From: DASRHK01 sp963776465 | Lineage (GTDB): Bacteria > Pseudomonadota > Gammaproteobacteria > Nevskiales > Nevskiaceae | NCBI GenBank assembly: GCA_963776465.1 | Contig: CAVZMV010000002.1 | Span: forward strand, 2,852,001 to 2,916,000 | Direction: 5' to 3' | DNA length: 64,000 nucleotides | Shown: in pieces, positions 36,001 through 44,292 of the stretch | Numbering within the stretch: position 1 is the stretch's first letter | Layout: each line of letters starts with the position of its first letter | Translations under genes and position numbers: made by a program | The notes under the pieces: generated by a model | What the model was told of the DNA's origin: nothing | Databases searched by the model: none | What the model saw: the letters and a program-made list of their open reading frames with translations, nothing else

Positions 36001-36564
36001 GGTCTGGCGGATGCGGGTCTCGGTCTCGCGCCGGCGTTCCTTGTACTTGGAGATGCCTGCCGCTTCCTCGAGCCAGTAGCGCAGCTCCTCGGGCTTGGCC
36101 TCGATCATGCGCGAGACCATGCCCTGCTCGATGATGGCGTACTGGCTGCGGCCGCCAAGGCCGGTGCCGAGGAACAGATCGGTGACATCGCGCTTGAGGC
36201 ACTTGGCGCCGTTGAGGTAATACTGGGACTCGCCATCGCGCGTCAGCTCGCGGCGCACCGCGATCTCGGTGTACGCCGCGTAGGGCCCGGAGATCGTGCC
36301 GTCGCTGTTGTCGAACAGCATCTCCACCGACGCGCGCCCCGCCGGCTTGCGGGTCTTGGAGCCGTTGAAGATCACGTCCTCCATCGTCTCGCTGCGCAGC
36401 TGCCGCATCGACTGCTCGCCGAGCAGCCAGCGGATCGCGTCGATGATGTTCGACTTGCCGCAGCCGTTGGGCCCGACGATCGAGGTCAGGTTGGACGGGA
36501 GAGGCAGTGAACTTAAGTCGACGAAGGACTTGAATCCGGCCAGCTTGATGGCGGACAGACGCAT
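33040..36564 (-). CDS. smc: Chromosome segregation ATPase SMC
   Basis: Structural maintenance of chromosomes protein, 1174 aa. Walker A is GPNGCGKSNIIDAIRWLLGE near residue 32. Two long coiled coils (about 170-500 and 660-1000) flank a hinge (about 515-640, with GESVITKDGVWLGKDWARYP). The C-terminal head has the signature LLSGGEKAMTAVALLLALF and Walker B FCLMDEVDAPLDDANVARF. It pairs with ScpA and ScpB encoded 10 kb to the left. It is divergent from queF with a 65-bp gap and overlaps zipA by 4 bp. Confidence 0.98.
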   Translation of the reverse strand: MRLSAIKLAGFKSFVDLSSLPLPSNLTSIVGPNGCGKSNIIDAIRWLLGEQSMRQLRSETMEDVIFNGSKTRKPAGRASVEMLFDNSDGTISGPYAAYTEIAVRRELTRDGESQYYLNGAKCLKRDVTDLFLGTGLGGRSQYAIIEQGMVSRMIEAKPEELRYWLEEAAGISKYKERRRETETRIRQTRENLARLNDLRVELQARLETLRRQAANAGKYREYKEQERRLKAELLALRWRSLEQQCAAQDASMVELTRTLDGAKSKLTQAHEERTAAEAAHHAENQKFNELQGRLYEAEAAKSRQEQDLKHAREMKAQRVRELEQLTRQLEEIRQREERESQRLAELSRTLEADEATAKQAKGREAQALQALTAADEAALRQQTRWDEFLGRSEGSTTQLEAERVRVQQLERSLVQAEERHNLLSTERSKLDAAPIQATLADADSELQTIQRSLGDAQSQLQQLDRRIQELRDARASAEGALHEARQALQGARGRLSSLETLQAAALRQDDAELNAWLQNHGLEQAPRLAAAVQVEGGWETAVEHVLGDLLQAPLLPDFMDKVASIAAAPKSGVNLLHNSPGIATDAHERLSSKIVGPGVVMELLHGIFVAADIAQARAKAAGLHAGESVITKDGVWLGKDWARYPRTHEDQTGVLARAMLLKQLRAEAEAQAQAVAAKEKTVDSLRAEAQTLENQRRELATGFDDARSREARSLAFRQAQTVRLEQTETRTRQLSQELMALTASREAQTTELGEARKRLKDLEETLAKLRDERGTLQQALVDTRDAAHRARASAQEAASASSRAQLEAATKRSTQESLSGMLRELAAQREARQRERAEHEGSLRLLDAPIEEQAQGSAAASNAVQAAQEALRRARERLNAAEARLGGIAQRVQSAEFERDSARELLQQAQIELQGLTVRRQTLTDQITETGIDRVELLASLKADDAPEAWDEKLASMGRRIERLGPINLAAIQELEEAQARENELERQQADITGALDTLAEAMKKIDRETQERFKSTFDRVDQIFRERFPQLFGGGEAYLEMTGEDLLDTGVRVMARPPGKRNSSIQLLSGGEKAMTAVALLLALFQLNPAPFCLMDEVDAPLDDANVARFCEVVREMAQNVQFIIITHNKITMELADQLHGVTMQEPGVSRLVSVNVQEAVELTGNAEARQVA

Positions 36565-36629
36565 CTAGTGTTTCGTTCTGGTCAACTAGGTCCCCGTGAT
36601 GGCGCGTAGTGTAAATTGTTGACGCGTCC

Positions 36630-37064
36630 ATGCCCACCCAAGCCGCCAAAAAAATCGAGACGTTCGCGAATCCGGCGCCGGGCCGCGACTACGCCATCCG
36701 CATGCGCATCCCGGAATTCACCTGCCTGTGTCCCAAGACCGGGCAGCCCGATTTCGCCACGCTCTACCTCGAATACGTCGCCGACCGGCTCTGCGTGGAG
36801 CTCAAGTCGCTCAAGCTCTACGTCTGGAGCTTTCGCGACGAGGGACACTTCCACGAGGACGTCACCAATCGCATCCTGGACGACCTGGTCGCCGCGGTGA
36901 AGCCCAGGTACATGCGCCTGACCGCGGTGTTCAACGTCCGCGGCGGTGTCTACACCCATGTGGTCGCCGAGCATCGCGCCCGCGGCTTCAAGGGAGAACT
37001 GCCGCCCGCCGCCTGGCATGCCGATCCGACGGCTTTGGGCGACCCGCCGAAGTCCGCGACCTAG
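36630..37064 (+). CDS. queF: NADPH-dependent 7-cyano-7-deazaguanine reductase QueF
   Basis: Reduces preQ0 to preQ1 in queuosine synthesis, 144 aa, the short unimodular type. The catalytic thioimide Cys34 and Asp41 lie in EFTCLCPKTGQPDFATLY. The NADPH motif is ELKSLKLYVWSFRDEGHFHE. The C-terminal RGGVYTHVVAEH block completes the fold. It is divergent from smc and is followed 12 bp later by an unrelated amidase gene on the same strand. No other queuosine genes are visible. Confidence 0.95.
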   Translation: MPTQAAKKIETFANPAPGRDYAIRMRIPEFTCLCPKTGQPDFATLYLEYVADRLCVELKSLKLYVWSFRDEGHFHEDVTNRILDDLVAAVKPRYMRLTAVFNVRGGVYTHVVAEHRARGFKGELPPAAWHADPTALGDPPKSAT

Positions 37065-37076
37065 TCGAAAACCCGC

Positions 37077-38657
37077 ATGCAGGCGCTCTGGCAGCTTTCC
37101 GCGCGTCAGCTCGCCGCCCGCATCGCCAGCGGCGAGACGTCGGCGACGGACGCCGTCGAGAGCCACATCGCTCGCATCGAATCGGTCAATCCGGCGCTGA
37201 ACGCCGTCTGCTGGAAGCGTTACGACGAGGCCCGGGCCGAGGCGCGGATCGCCGACGCCGCGCGCATCCGGGGCGAGCAGATCGGTCCCCTGCATGGCGT
37301 TCCGATCACCATCAAGGAATGCCTGGATCTGGAGGGATCGTCTTCGACGTTCGGCCTGCCTTCGCGGGCCGCGATCCCGGCGAAGCAGGATCTGATCTAC
37401 GTATCGCGCCTGCGCAAGGCAGGCGCCATCATCCTGGGCAAGACCAACGTCTCGCAGCTGCTGATCTTCGTGGAGGCAGACAACCCGCTCTACGGCCGCA
37501 CCAACAATCCCTGGGATCCGGCGCGCGCACCGGGCGGCTCGAGCGGCGGCCAGGCCGCGATCATCGCTGCCGGCGGCTCGCCGCTTGGCCTGGGCACCGA
37601 CATCGGCGGATCCAACCGCGTGCCGGCAGCCTTCTGCGGCATCACGGGGTTCAAGCCCACCGCGGGCCGCCTGCCCGATCCGGGCCGCTTCAGCGTGCCG
37701 ACCGGCCAGCAAGCCATCCCCAGTCAGGTCGGCGTGTTTGCGCGCGACGTCGGCGACGTCGCGCTGGGGCTCGAGATTGCCAACGGCGGCCGGGAGTCGG
37801 CGGCGCCGGCGCCGCTGCCGCTGGGCGATCCGGCCACCGTCGACGTGAAACGGTTGCGCATCGCCTATTTCGCTGACGACGGCACGCTGTCGGCGTGCCC
37901 GGCGGCACGACGCGCGGTGCGTGAGTCAGCGGCGATGCTCGCCGCGGCAGGCGCCAAGACCTTCGAGTGGGAGCCACCCGACGTCAACGAGGCCGTCGCG
38001 CTGGTCTACGGAATCTTCGTCGCCGATGGCGGGCGCGGCTTCAAGCGCGCCTTGGGGCGCAATCCGCGCGATCCACGTGTTCGCGAGATCGAGCAAGCAG
38101 CCTCCGCGCCTGCTTTCATGTTGCCGCTCATCCGCAAGCTGCTCGCGGCCATGGGCCGCGGCAAGACCTCCGAAATCCTGCGCAACTACGGACGTCGCGA
38201 CGCCGACCACTACTGGCAGCTCGTCGAGCGCTTGATGGACTACCAGTCCCGCTGGCTGAGCGTGCTCGATCACGCCGGGATCGACCTGATCCTCTCGCCC
38301 GCCACGGCGCTGCCTGCGGTCCGGCACGGGGCCACGCGCGAGCTCGGGATCATCGGCGGCTATAGCTGCGTCCACAACGTCCTGGGCTATCCCGCTGGCG
38401 TCGTGCCGGTGACGACGGTTGGCGTTGGCGAAGAGAGCGACCGCGCCGAATCCACGGACAAGATGGATATGGCCGCGCGCGCTACCGAGGCCGGCTCCGC
38501 CGGCATGCCGATCGCGGTGCAGGTCGCGGCGCGCCCCTGGCAGGATCACGTCGTCCTGGCCGCGATGTCGGAGATCGAACGCCTCGCGAAAAAACAACAA
38601 AGCTATCCCGACCTCACCGGGCTCTGGGCCCGGACCTCGCAGCCTCAGGGCGGATAG
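37077..38657 (+). CDS. Amidase signature family protein
   Basis: Amidase of 526 aa. The Ser-cisSer-Lys machinery is visible: the Lys in LHGVPITIKECLDLEGSSST (ITIKE instead of the usual VKD), and the Gly/Ser-rich core PGGSSGGQAAIIAAGGSP followed by GTDIGGSNRVPAAFCGITG with the nucleophilic Ser in DIGGSNR. A C-terminal block VLGYPAGVVPVTTVGVG fits eukaryotic FAAH-like and urethanase-type members. It is not a GatA, since no gatB or gatC neighbours it. Substrate unknown. The 3' end overlaps the convergent FGGY kinase gene by 13 bp. Confidence 0.85.
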   Translation: MQALWQLSARQLAARIASGETSATDAVESHIARIESVNPALNAVCWKRYDEARAEARIADAARIRGEQIGPLHGVPITIKECLDLEGSSSTFGLPSRAAIPAKQDLIYVSRLRKAGAIILGKTNVSQLLIFVEADNPLYGRTNNPWDPARAPGGSSGGQAAIIAAGGSPLGLGTDIGGSNRVPAAFCGITGFKPTAGRLPDPGRFSVPTGQQAIPSQVGVFARDVGDVALGLEIANGGRESAAPAPLPLGDPATVDVKRLRIAYFADDGTLSACPAARRAVRESAAMLAAAGAKTFEWEPPDVNEAVALVYGIFVADGGRGFKRALGRNPRDPRVREIEQAASAPAFMLPLIRKLLAAMGRGKTSEILRNYGRRDADHYWQLVERLMDYQSRWLSVLDHAGIDLILSPATALPAVRHGATRELGIIGGYSCVHNVLGYPAGVVPVTTVGVGEESDRAESTDKMDMAARATEAGSAGMPIAVQVAARPWQDHVVLAAMSEIERLAKKQQSYPDLTGLWARTSQPQGG

Positions 38658-40198
38658 CCGGTGATGGCGCGGATGCGGCGGTAGATGGGGCGCAGCCGCG
38701 GATACATCTCGCTGTACACGTCCTTGTACAGTGCGTCGTAGGTCGCACGCGCGGCCGGGTCCGGCTCGAAGCGCCGCCCCACGCGGCACATCGCGCGGAC
38801 GGCAGTTGCATAGTCCGCATGGATGCCCAGGCCCACCGCGCAATTGATCGCCGCGCCCAGCGCCGACGTTTCGTAGATCTCGGAGCGCTCCGCCGGCAGG
38901 CCGAAGATGTCGGCGGTGATCTGCATCGCCAGGTCGGACTGCGATCCACCACCGGCGACGCGCAGCACGCGCACCTTGGTTTTGATCTTCTTCTCGATCT
39001 TGTCGCGACCCGAGCGCAGGCCGTAGATCAGACCCTCGAGGATGGCGCGGTAGAAATGTCCGCGCGTATGCACGTCGCCGAAGCCGATGATCGCGCCCTT
39101 GGCTTCGGGCCCGGGGTCCCGCACGCCCGGGGACCAGTACGGCTGCAGCGTCAGGCCCATGGCGCCGGGCGGAATGTCTCGGATCAGATCGTCGAACAGC
39201 ATTTCTGCCGCGACGCCGCGGCTGTCCGCCAGGCGCTGCTCGTTGTGCGCAAACTCGCGCTTGAACCAGCTCACCATCCAGAAGCCGCGATAGATCTGGA
39301 TCTCGGTGTTGAAGCCTCCCGGTATCGCCGCCGGATACGGTGGCAACAGCCGCTGCACCTCGACGTAGTCCGGCTGCGTCGTGTTGATCGTCGCGGTGGT
39401 ACCGAACGACAGCTGCGCGATGTCGCGCTCCAGCACGCCGCAGCCCAGGACCTCGCAAGCCTTGTCCGCTGCGGCCGCGATGACCGGCAGCCCCGCCGGC
39501 AAGCCGAGCTCCGCCGCTGCAGTCTTGCCCAGCCGCCCGAGCTCGGCGCCCGGTGCAACCAGACGCGGCAACTGCTCGGGTTTGACGCGGATCGCCTTCC
39601 ACTTGAAATCGCCAGCAGGCGCCCATCGATGCCGTTTGTAGTCGAAGGGCACGTAGCCGACCTGGCAGCCGATCGAATCGACGTAGTCGTCGACCAGGCG
39701 ATGGGTCAGCCATCCGGACAGGAACAGGAACTTGCGCGTCTCGCCCCACAGCGCCGGCTCATGCTCGGCCAGCCAGTTGGCGTCGGCCTCGGTCTGCAGC
39801 TGCCGGACGAGCCCGGAAGCGCCAGCGAGACGAAACGCCGTGCCCCAGAGCGGCCCCAGATTTGGCGGCGCATCGCTGCGGCGATGGTCGAGCCAGACGA
39901 TGGCGGGCCGCAGGACACGGCCGGCGCCGTCCACGCAAACCATCGTCGCGCGCTGCGTCGTCAGCGAGATCCCGGCGATGTCGGAGGCCTTGACCATGCC
40001 GCCGCTCCACAGCGCCTTGCAGCACTCCCGGACGCCATTCCAGTAGACCTCCGCATCCTGCTCGGCCCAGCCCGGATGCCGCGAGACATACGCCGGGTCG
40101 AACACGGTCTGGGACTTGGCGAGCAGCCGACCCTGCTCGTCGAAGACGATGGCGCGGGCGCTCTGGGTGCCGACGTCGATCGCCAGAAGCTTGGTCAT
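38645..40198 (-). CDS. FGGY-family carbohydrate kinase
   Basis: Sugar or polyol kinase of 517 aa. The N-terminal ATPase fold motif is LLAIDVGTQSARAIVFDEQG, then TTQRATMVCVDGAGRVLRPA and WLDHRRSD. The FGGY signatures lie at ALNSFGTTATINTTQ-like QLSFGTTATINTTQPDYVE and in RVLRVAGGGSQSDLAMQITA, with SALGAAINCAVGLG after it. It is related to glycerol kinase and xylulokinase but I cannot fix the substrate. It is the last gene of the HAD/flavoprotein/GlpD-like/kinase cluster and overlaps the GlpD-like gene by 4 bp, so it probably phosphorylates a glycerol-like or polyol substrate for that dehydrogenase. Confidence 0.85.
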   Translation of the reverse strand: MTKLLAIDVGTQSARAIVFDEQGRLLAKSQTVFDPAYVSRHPGWAEQDAEVYWNGVRECCKALWSGGMVKASDIAGISLTTQRATMVCVDGAGRVLRPAIVWLDHRRSDAPPNLGPLWGTAFRLAGASGLVRQLQTEADANWLAEHEPALWGETRKFLFLSGWLTHRLVDDYVDSIGCQVGYVPFDYKRHRWAPAGDFKWKAIRVKPEQLPRLVAPGAELGRLGKTAAAELGLPAGLPVIAAAADKACEVLGCGVLERDIAQLSFGTTATINTTQPDYVEVQRLLPPYPAAIPGGFNTEIQIYRGFWMVSWFKREFAHNEQRLADSRGVAAEMLFDDLIRDIPPGAMGLTLQPYWSPGVRDPGPEAKGAIIGFGDVHTRGHFYRAILEGLIYGLRSGRDKIEKKIKTKVRVLRVAGGGSQSDLAMQITADIFGLPAERSEIYETSALGAAINCAVGLGIHADYATAVRAMCRVGRRFEPDPAARATYDALYKDVYSEMYPRLRPIYRRIRAITGYPP

Positions 40199-41733
40199 CG
40201 GGTCGACGCCATCGGCGCGTGCCAGGTTTGCCAGTAGCTCGCATAGTCGCTGGCTTCCTGCTGCCAACGAGCCTCGCTCCATCCCAGCTCGCTGCGGCAG
40301 ATCTCGCCGATGCGAGGCAGCAGCTGTTCTCCGCCCTGGGGCATCGTCAATCCGATGCGCGTGCGGCGCATCACCAGGTCCTTCAGATGCACGACCTGCT
40401 CGTTGCGCGCAGCCCAGCGCAGCTCGGCCCAGCTGTAGGGCGTGCCTTCGATCGGCGTCTGCTCCTCGCGCGGCAGTTCCGCCATCAAGCGCTGCGCCGC
40501 GCCACCCAGCCGCCCGAACAAGCGCACGGCGCCGGTGTCGGTTGCGCCCGCGAACGCGGGCAGCGCGCGGCGCGGCTTCAGCTTGGCGAGCTGCAGCGAT
40601 GCTTCGCGCAGAACCTGGCGCGCAGTCACGCGGAACGTCGTGAGCTTGCCGCCGGTGATGCTGACCATGCCGGGCGAGCTCCACATCGCCGACTCCCGCG
40701 ACTCCTCCGACGGATTGGCTTTGCCGCCCGCGACCACCGGCCGGATGCCGGAATACGTAGAGATGGCATCTGCGGCTCCAAGCCCGAGCTTCGGGAACTG
40801 ATGGGCAAGACCGTCGATGAGGTACGCCGACTCCGCAGGCGTCATCCGCGCTGCGGCCATGTCGTCGCCATCGTGATCGAGATCGGTGGTCCCGTAGACC
40901 GTGGCGCCTTCCCACGGATACGCGAAGATCGGCCGGTGATCCTTCGGGTGCATCCACGAGACCGCATGCCGGATCGGCAGGCGGGACAGCGGGAAGACGA
41001 AGTGGCTCCCCCGCAAGGGTCGCAACGCAGGTCCGCCGGGCGGAGCGTCGGCAAGCCGGTCGGCCCACGAGCCAGTGGCGTTGATCACGAGACGCGCGCC
41101 AATCGTTCGTTCCCCGACGCGCGCTTCGTCGCGCAGGCGAACACCGGTCACGCGGCCGCCGTCACGCACGAGGCCGGTCGCGCGCACGTAGTTCAGCGCC
41201 GTCGCGCCCTCGGCAGCGGCATCGAAGATCAGACGCAGAACCATGCGCGCGTCGTCCGTGCCAGCGTCCTGGTACTGCACCGCGCCGAGCAATCCGTCGC
41301 GGCGCAGGTCGGGTTCCAGCGCGCTCAGCTCAGGCTCGTCGAGCCAACGCGATCTCGCGCTCGCACCCATCATGTCGTAGAGGAACAAACCGATGCGCAT
41401 CGTCAGGCGCCCTGGTTTGGCACCGCGATAGATCGGCATGAGGAACGTCTGCGGGTTGATCAGTCCCGGCGCCTCGCGCATCAGTCGCTGCCGCTCGCGC
41501 ACCGACTCCAGCGTCAGGCGCCACTGACCCGTCTTGAGGTAGCGCAGGCCGCCGTGCACGAGCTTGGACGAGCATGACGACGTTCCCGACGCGAAGTCGC
41601 CCTGCTCCACCAGCAGCACCGAAGCGCCGGTGCGAACCGCTTCGCGCAGGATGCCGGCGCCGGTGATGCCGCCACCGATGATGATCAGATCGTATTCGCC
41701 CGGCAGCGATCCGAGGATCGGCCGCGAACTCAT
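40195..41733 (-). CDS. FAD-dependent glycerol-3-phosphate dehydrogenase family (GlpD-like)
   Basis: Flavoprotein of 512 aa resembling aerobic glycerol-3-phosphate dehydrogenase. The FAD dinucleotide motif is LIIIGGGITGAGILREAVRTG near residue 16, followed by QGDFASGTSSCSSKLVHGGL, the GlpD signature, with LRYLKTGQW. Later come VINATGSWADRLAD and PLRGSHFVFPLSRLP, and ITGGKLTTFRVTARQVL near residue 360. The C-terminal DAO_C domain is present (LPREEQTPIEG, QVVHLKDLVMRRTRIGLTM). A canonical GlpD may exist elsewhere; here it is cotranscribed with a kinase and an ADHAP-synthase-like protein, so a variant substrate is possible. Confidence 0.88.
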   Translation of the reverse strand: MSSRPILGSLPGEYDLIIIGGGITGAGILREAVRTGASVLLVEQGDFASGTSSCSSKLVHGGLRYLKTGQWRLTLESVRERQRLMREAPGLINPQTFLMPIYRGAKPGRLTMRIGLFLYDMMGASARSRWLDEPELSALEPDLRRDGLLGAVQYQDAGTDDARMVLRLIFDAAAEGATALNYVRATGLVRDGGRVTGVRLRDEARVGERTIGARLVINATGSWADRLADAPPGGPALRPLRGSHFVFPLSRLPIRHAVSWMHPKDHRPIFAYPWEGATVYGTTDLDHDGDDMAAARMTPAESAYLIDGLAHQFPKLGLGAADAISTYSGIRPVVAGGKANPSEESRESAMWSSPGMVSITGGKLTTFRVTARQVLREASLQLAKLKPRRALPAFAGATDTGAVRLFGRLGGAAQRLMAELPREEQTPIEGTPYSWAELRWAARNEQVVHLKDLVMRRTRIGLTMPQGGEQLLPRIGEICRSELGWSEARWQQEASDYASYWQTWHAPMASTR

Positions 41734-43325
41734 ACGAACAGCTTGCCGGGATTGAGCATTCCCTGGGGGTCGAGCTCGCGGGCCATCGCGCGGATCAGGT
41801 CCATCCCCAGCGGGCCTTTCTCGGCGGGGAGGTACGGCGCGTGATCGGCACCCACACCATGCTGGTGGCTGATCGTGCCGCCGTGCGCCACGATCGTTTC
41901 GGAAACCTTGGTCTTCAGGCCGCGCCAGCGCGCGTAGTCGGCGTCGTGCGAGCCAGCCGAGCGGTAGACGAACGTCGAATAGATGCTGCAGCCCTGCCGG
42001 TAGACATGCGACAGGTGCGTGAACGCGTGGATGCGCTCGTTCTCCGCGCCGAGCGCGTCCTTCGCTGCCTGCTCGATCGCGCGCATCAACGGCGTCGCCT
42101 TGGGCCAGTTCACCGCGGTCTCGACGGTGTCGATCGCATAGCCCGCGTCCCACATGCTGTTGCGCAGATACGGGCCGCGGAACCGGTTCTTCACCCAGGC
42201 CTTGCCGATCGCTTTGCCGACGTGGACGCCATGGTGGGCGCGGCACGTCGCCAGTGCTTCACTGCGAGCGCGCTTGACGCGCGTCGAGCTTCCGGTGATG
42301 CCGATCATCAGCATGCACTGGCCGGCGCCGATGCCACGCATGCGCAGATAACGCTGCAGCCATTCGATCGCCGAGCGGTGGCCTGAAACCAGGGCGAGCT
42401 GCGTTTCTGTCTCGGCCTCGTTGGACAGGCGCAGCATCGACAGCGGCACGTCGCTCTGGGCCAGCTGCCGCACGCACTCGATTCCCGACACCCAGTCCGG
42501 GAAGAACACCGCGCGGAATTCATCGACCTCCGGCAACAGGCGCACGCGCGCCGTGACCTCGGTGAGCAGACCCACACGTCCTTCCGATCCCATGATGGCT
42601 TCGCGCAGATCGGGGCCGGCGCTCGAGGCTGGGTGCCCGCCGACGACCAGTTCCCCCTTGGGCGTCGCCAGCCGTCCGGCAGCGAACAGGTTCTCGATAC
42701 GGCCGTAACGCAGCGACTGTTGTCCGGACGAGCGCGTCACGACCCAGCCGCCGATCGTCGAATACTCGTAGGACTGCGGAAAATGTCCCAGAAGGTAGCC
42801 GTGCGCCTTGAGCTGCGCTTCGACGCGAGGACCCGGCGTGCCAGCCCCGAACGTCGCCGTCAGCGATCGCTCGTCGACGCCGGCGAGACGATCCAGCTTC
42901 TCCAGCGAGATGTTCACCACGGGCCGATCCATCGTCGGCACGTTCAGGTGGCCGACGACGCTCGTGCCGCCGCCGTAGGGGATGACGATCGCGGACAGCT
43001 TGCGCGCCTCGGCGAGCGCAGACGCGACCTCGTCGTGAGTCGTCGGGAAAGCCACCGCGTCGGGGAACGGTCCCATGCGGCCATAACGCATGGCGATCCA
43101 GTCGGCGAAGCTCTGGCCACGGGCGTGGTCGACGCGGGGTGCAGCGTCGGACTTGAAAGCAGCCGAGCCGCGAATCTTGCTTTCGGGGACGCTGCGCAGA
43201 ACTTCATCGCGCGAGGCGTCGACGGCGGGCTTGCTTTCGCCCAGACGGGCTTGCACGAAGCCGCGCGCCTCGGCGCTCAGAGAGTAGCTATCGGAATCGT
43301 CGCCCCAGCCGTTCCAGCGTCGCAC
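41730..43325 (-). CDS. FAD-binding oxidase, alkyldihydroxyacetonephosphate synthase-like
   Basis: Protein of 531 aa in the VAO/PCMH flavoprotein family. The FAD-binding PP-loop region is VIPYGGGTSVVGHLNVP near residue 116, and IGGWVVTRSSGQQSLRYGRI near 190 is typical. The C-terminal half has HLSHVYRQGCSIYSTFVYR and ISHQHGVGADHAPYLPAEKG, close to ADHAP synthase (AGPS) where an HHH motif is essential; here it reads H-Q-H. GTG start at 43325 with GAGGGG-like SD upstream. The ADHAP synthase relationship suggests DHAP-ester or related chemistry, but bacterial members of this group lack a proven function in my knowledge. Confidence 0.8.
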   Translation of the reverse strand: MRRWNGWGDDSDSYSLSAEARGFVQARLGESKPAVDASRDEVLRSVPESKIRGSAAFKSDAAPRVDHARGQSFADWIAMRYGRMGPFPDAVAFPTTHDEVASALAEARKLSAIVIPYGGGTSVVGHLNVPTMDRPVVNISLEKLDRLAGVDERSLTATFGAGTPGPRVEAQLKAHGYLLGHFPQSYEYSTIGGWVVTRSSGQQSLRYGRIENLFAAGRLATPKGELVVGGHPASSAGPDLREAIMGSEGRVGLLTEVTARVRLLPEVDEFRAVFFPDWVSGIECVRQLAQSDVPLSMLRLSNEAETETQLALVSGHRSAIEWLQRYLRMRGIGAGQCMLMIGITGSSTRVKRARSEALATCRAHHGVHVGKAIGKAWVKNRFRGPYLRNSMWDAGYAIDTVETAVNWPKATPLMRAIEQAAKDALGAENERIHAFTHLSHVYRQGCSIYSTFVYRSAGSHDADYARWRGLKTKVSETIVAHGGTISHQHGVGADHAPYLPAEKGPLGMDLIRAMARELDPQGMLNPGKLFV

Positions 43326-43368
43326 GGCATCCCCTCTTTTTTTGTCGGGGGAGTATAGCTGCGGCCGC

Positions 43369-44151
43369 TCAGGCGGCGACGGCAGTTTCCATGATCTCCT
43401 GCAGGAACCCGGCGGTCACGCAGCGATGGCCATTCAGATAGCCGCGCAGGATCTTCGCTGGAAGATCCGGTTCGCCCAGGCTGTCGACGACGAGCATGGC
43501 GTCGCTGAAATCCTGATCTTCGGTTTCGGCGTTCACCGTGATGATGGTCGGAATCCCGGCAGCGCTGGCTGCGCGCAGGCCCATCGCCGAGTCCTCGACG
43601 GCAATGCAGGAGTTCGCAGGGAGCTGCAAGCGCTGCAAGGCCAGGTGATACAGGTCTGGCGCCGGCTTCTTGGCGACGCCGTCCTCACCGCAGACGACCA
43701 CGTCGATGCGATCGACCAGCTCGTCGCCAAGGCTGTAGCGGAGCAGCGGGTCGAGGCTCGCCCGGCTGGCGTTGGTCACGACACCGATCTGCACTCCATT
43801 GGCGTCCGCCTCGCGCATCAGGCGCGCGACGCCCGGACGCAGTGGCAACGCGCCGCCGCGAACGAGCCTGCGGAAGTAACGGGATTTCAGATGATGGACG
43901 TGCTCGACCCAGGCTTCCTCGCACTCGCCAACAGCGTCGGCGTGCTCACCCAGCTCGGGGCGATAGCGCGTGAGGTAATAGCGCAGCCGTTCCTTGCCGC
44001 CCGGCTGCTTCAGGAGCCGACGGTACAGCTTCGGGCCCCAGCGGAACGCGAGACCGAGCTTTCGGAACGCGCGGTTGTAGGCTTTGCGATGACCAAGGCG
44101 CTCGGTATCGGCAAGCGTGCCATCGACATCGAAGAGGAGCGCTCGCAGCAT
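43369..44151 (-). CDS. HAD-superfamily phosphatase, CbbY/Gph-like
   Basis: HAD hydrolase of 260 aa from the ATG at 44151 (MLRALLFDVDGTLADTERLG). Nucleophile Asp8 and Asp10 in FDVDGTLADTE, cap helices rich in Arg/Tyr (AYNRAFRKLGLAFRWGPKLY), motif II GVVTNASRASLD, and motif III/IV AKKPAPDLYHLALQ with VEDSAMGLRAASAAGI. This is the CbbY/beta-phosphoglucomutase-like branch. It lies 43 bp upstream of the ADHAP-synthase-like gene in the same direction and may remove a phosphate from an intermediate of that cluster. The substrate is not known. Confidence 0.85.
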   Translation of the reverse strand: MLRALLFDVDGTLADTERLGHRKAYNRAFRKLGLAFRWGPKLYRRLLKQPGGKERLRYYLTRYRPELGEHADAVGECEEAWVEHVHHLKSRYFRRLVRGGALPLRPGVARLMREADANGVQIGVVTNASRASLDPLLRYSLGDELVDRIDVVVCGEDGVAKKPAPDLYHLALQRLQLPANSCIAVEDSAMGLRAASAAGIPTIITVNAETEDQDFSDAMLVVDSLGEPDLPAKILRGYLNGHRCVTAGFLQEIMETAVAA

Positions 44152-44292
44152 CAGCTCAGCCTTGCGCTGCGCGCGAGAACATCGCAATCGGGACTACTGT
44201 CCACCTGGCAGGGCACCTCGCCCATTGGCCGGTATTTGACGGATTATACTCACTTTACAGTGCAATGTCGTGATTCCATGTAGGTTTTATCC
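44152..44292. other. Divergent intergenic region between the HAD gene and gluQ
   Basis: The 141-bp gap between divergent genes must hold promoters for both. A TATACT at 44245-44250 (plus) is a possible -10 for gluQ, but the nearest TTGAC (44236) is too close to serve as its -35, so no promoter is assigned. Confidence 0.4.

Noticed and set aside
44236..44250. TTGACG followed by TATACT upstream of gluQ as a promoter
   Set aside because: The spacing is only a few bases, far from the required 16-18, so the two hexamers cannot act together.
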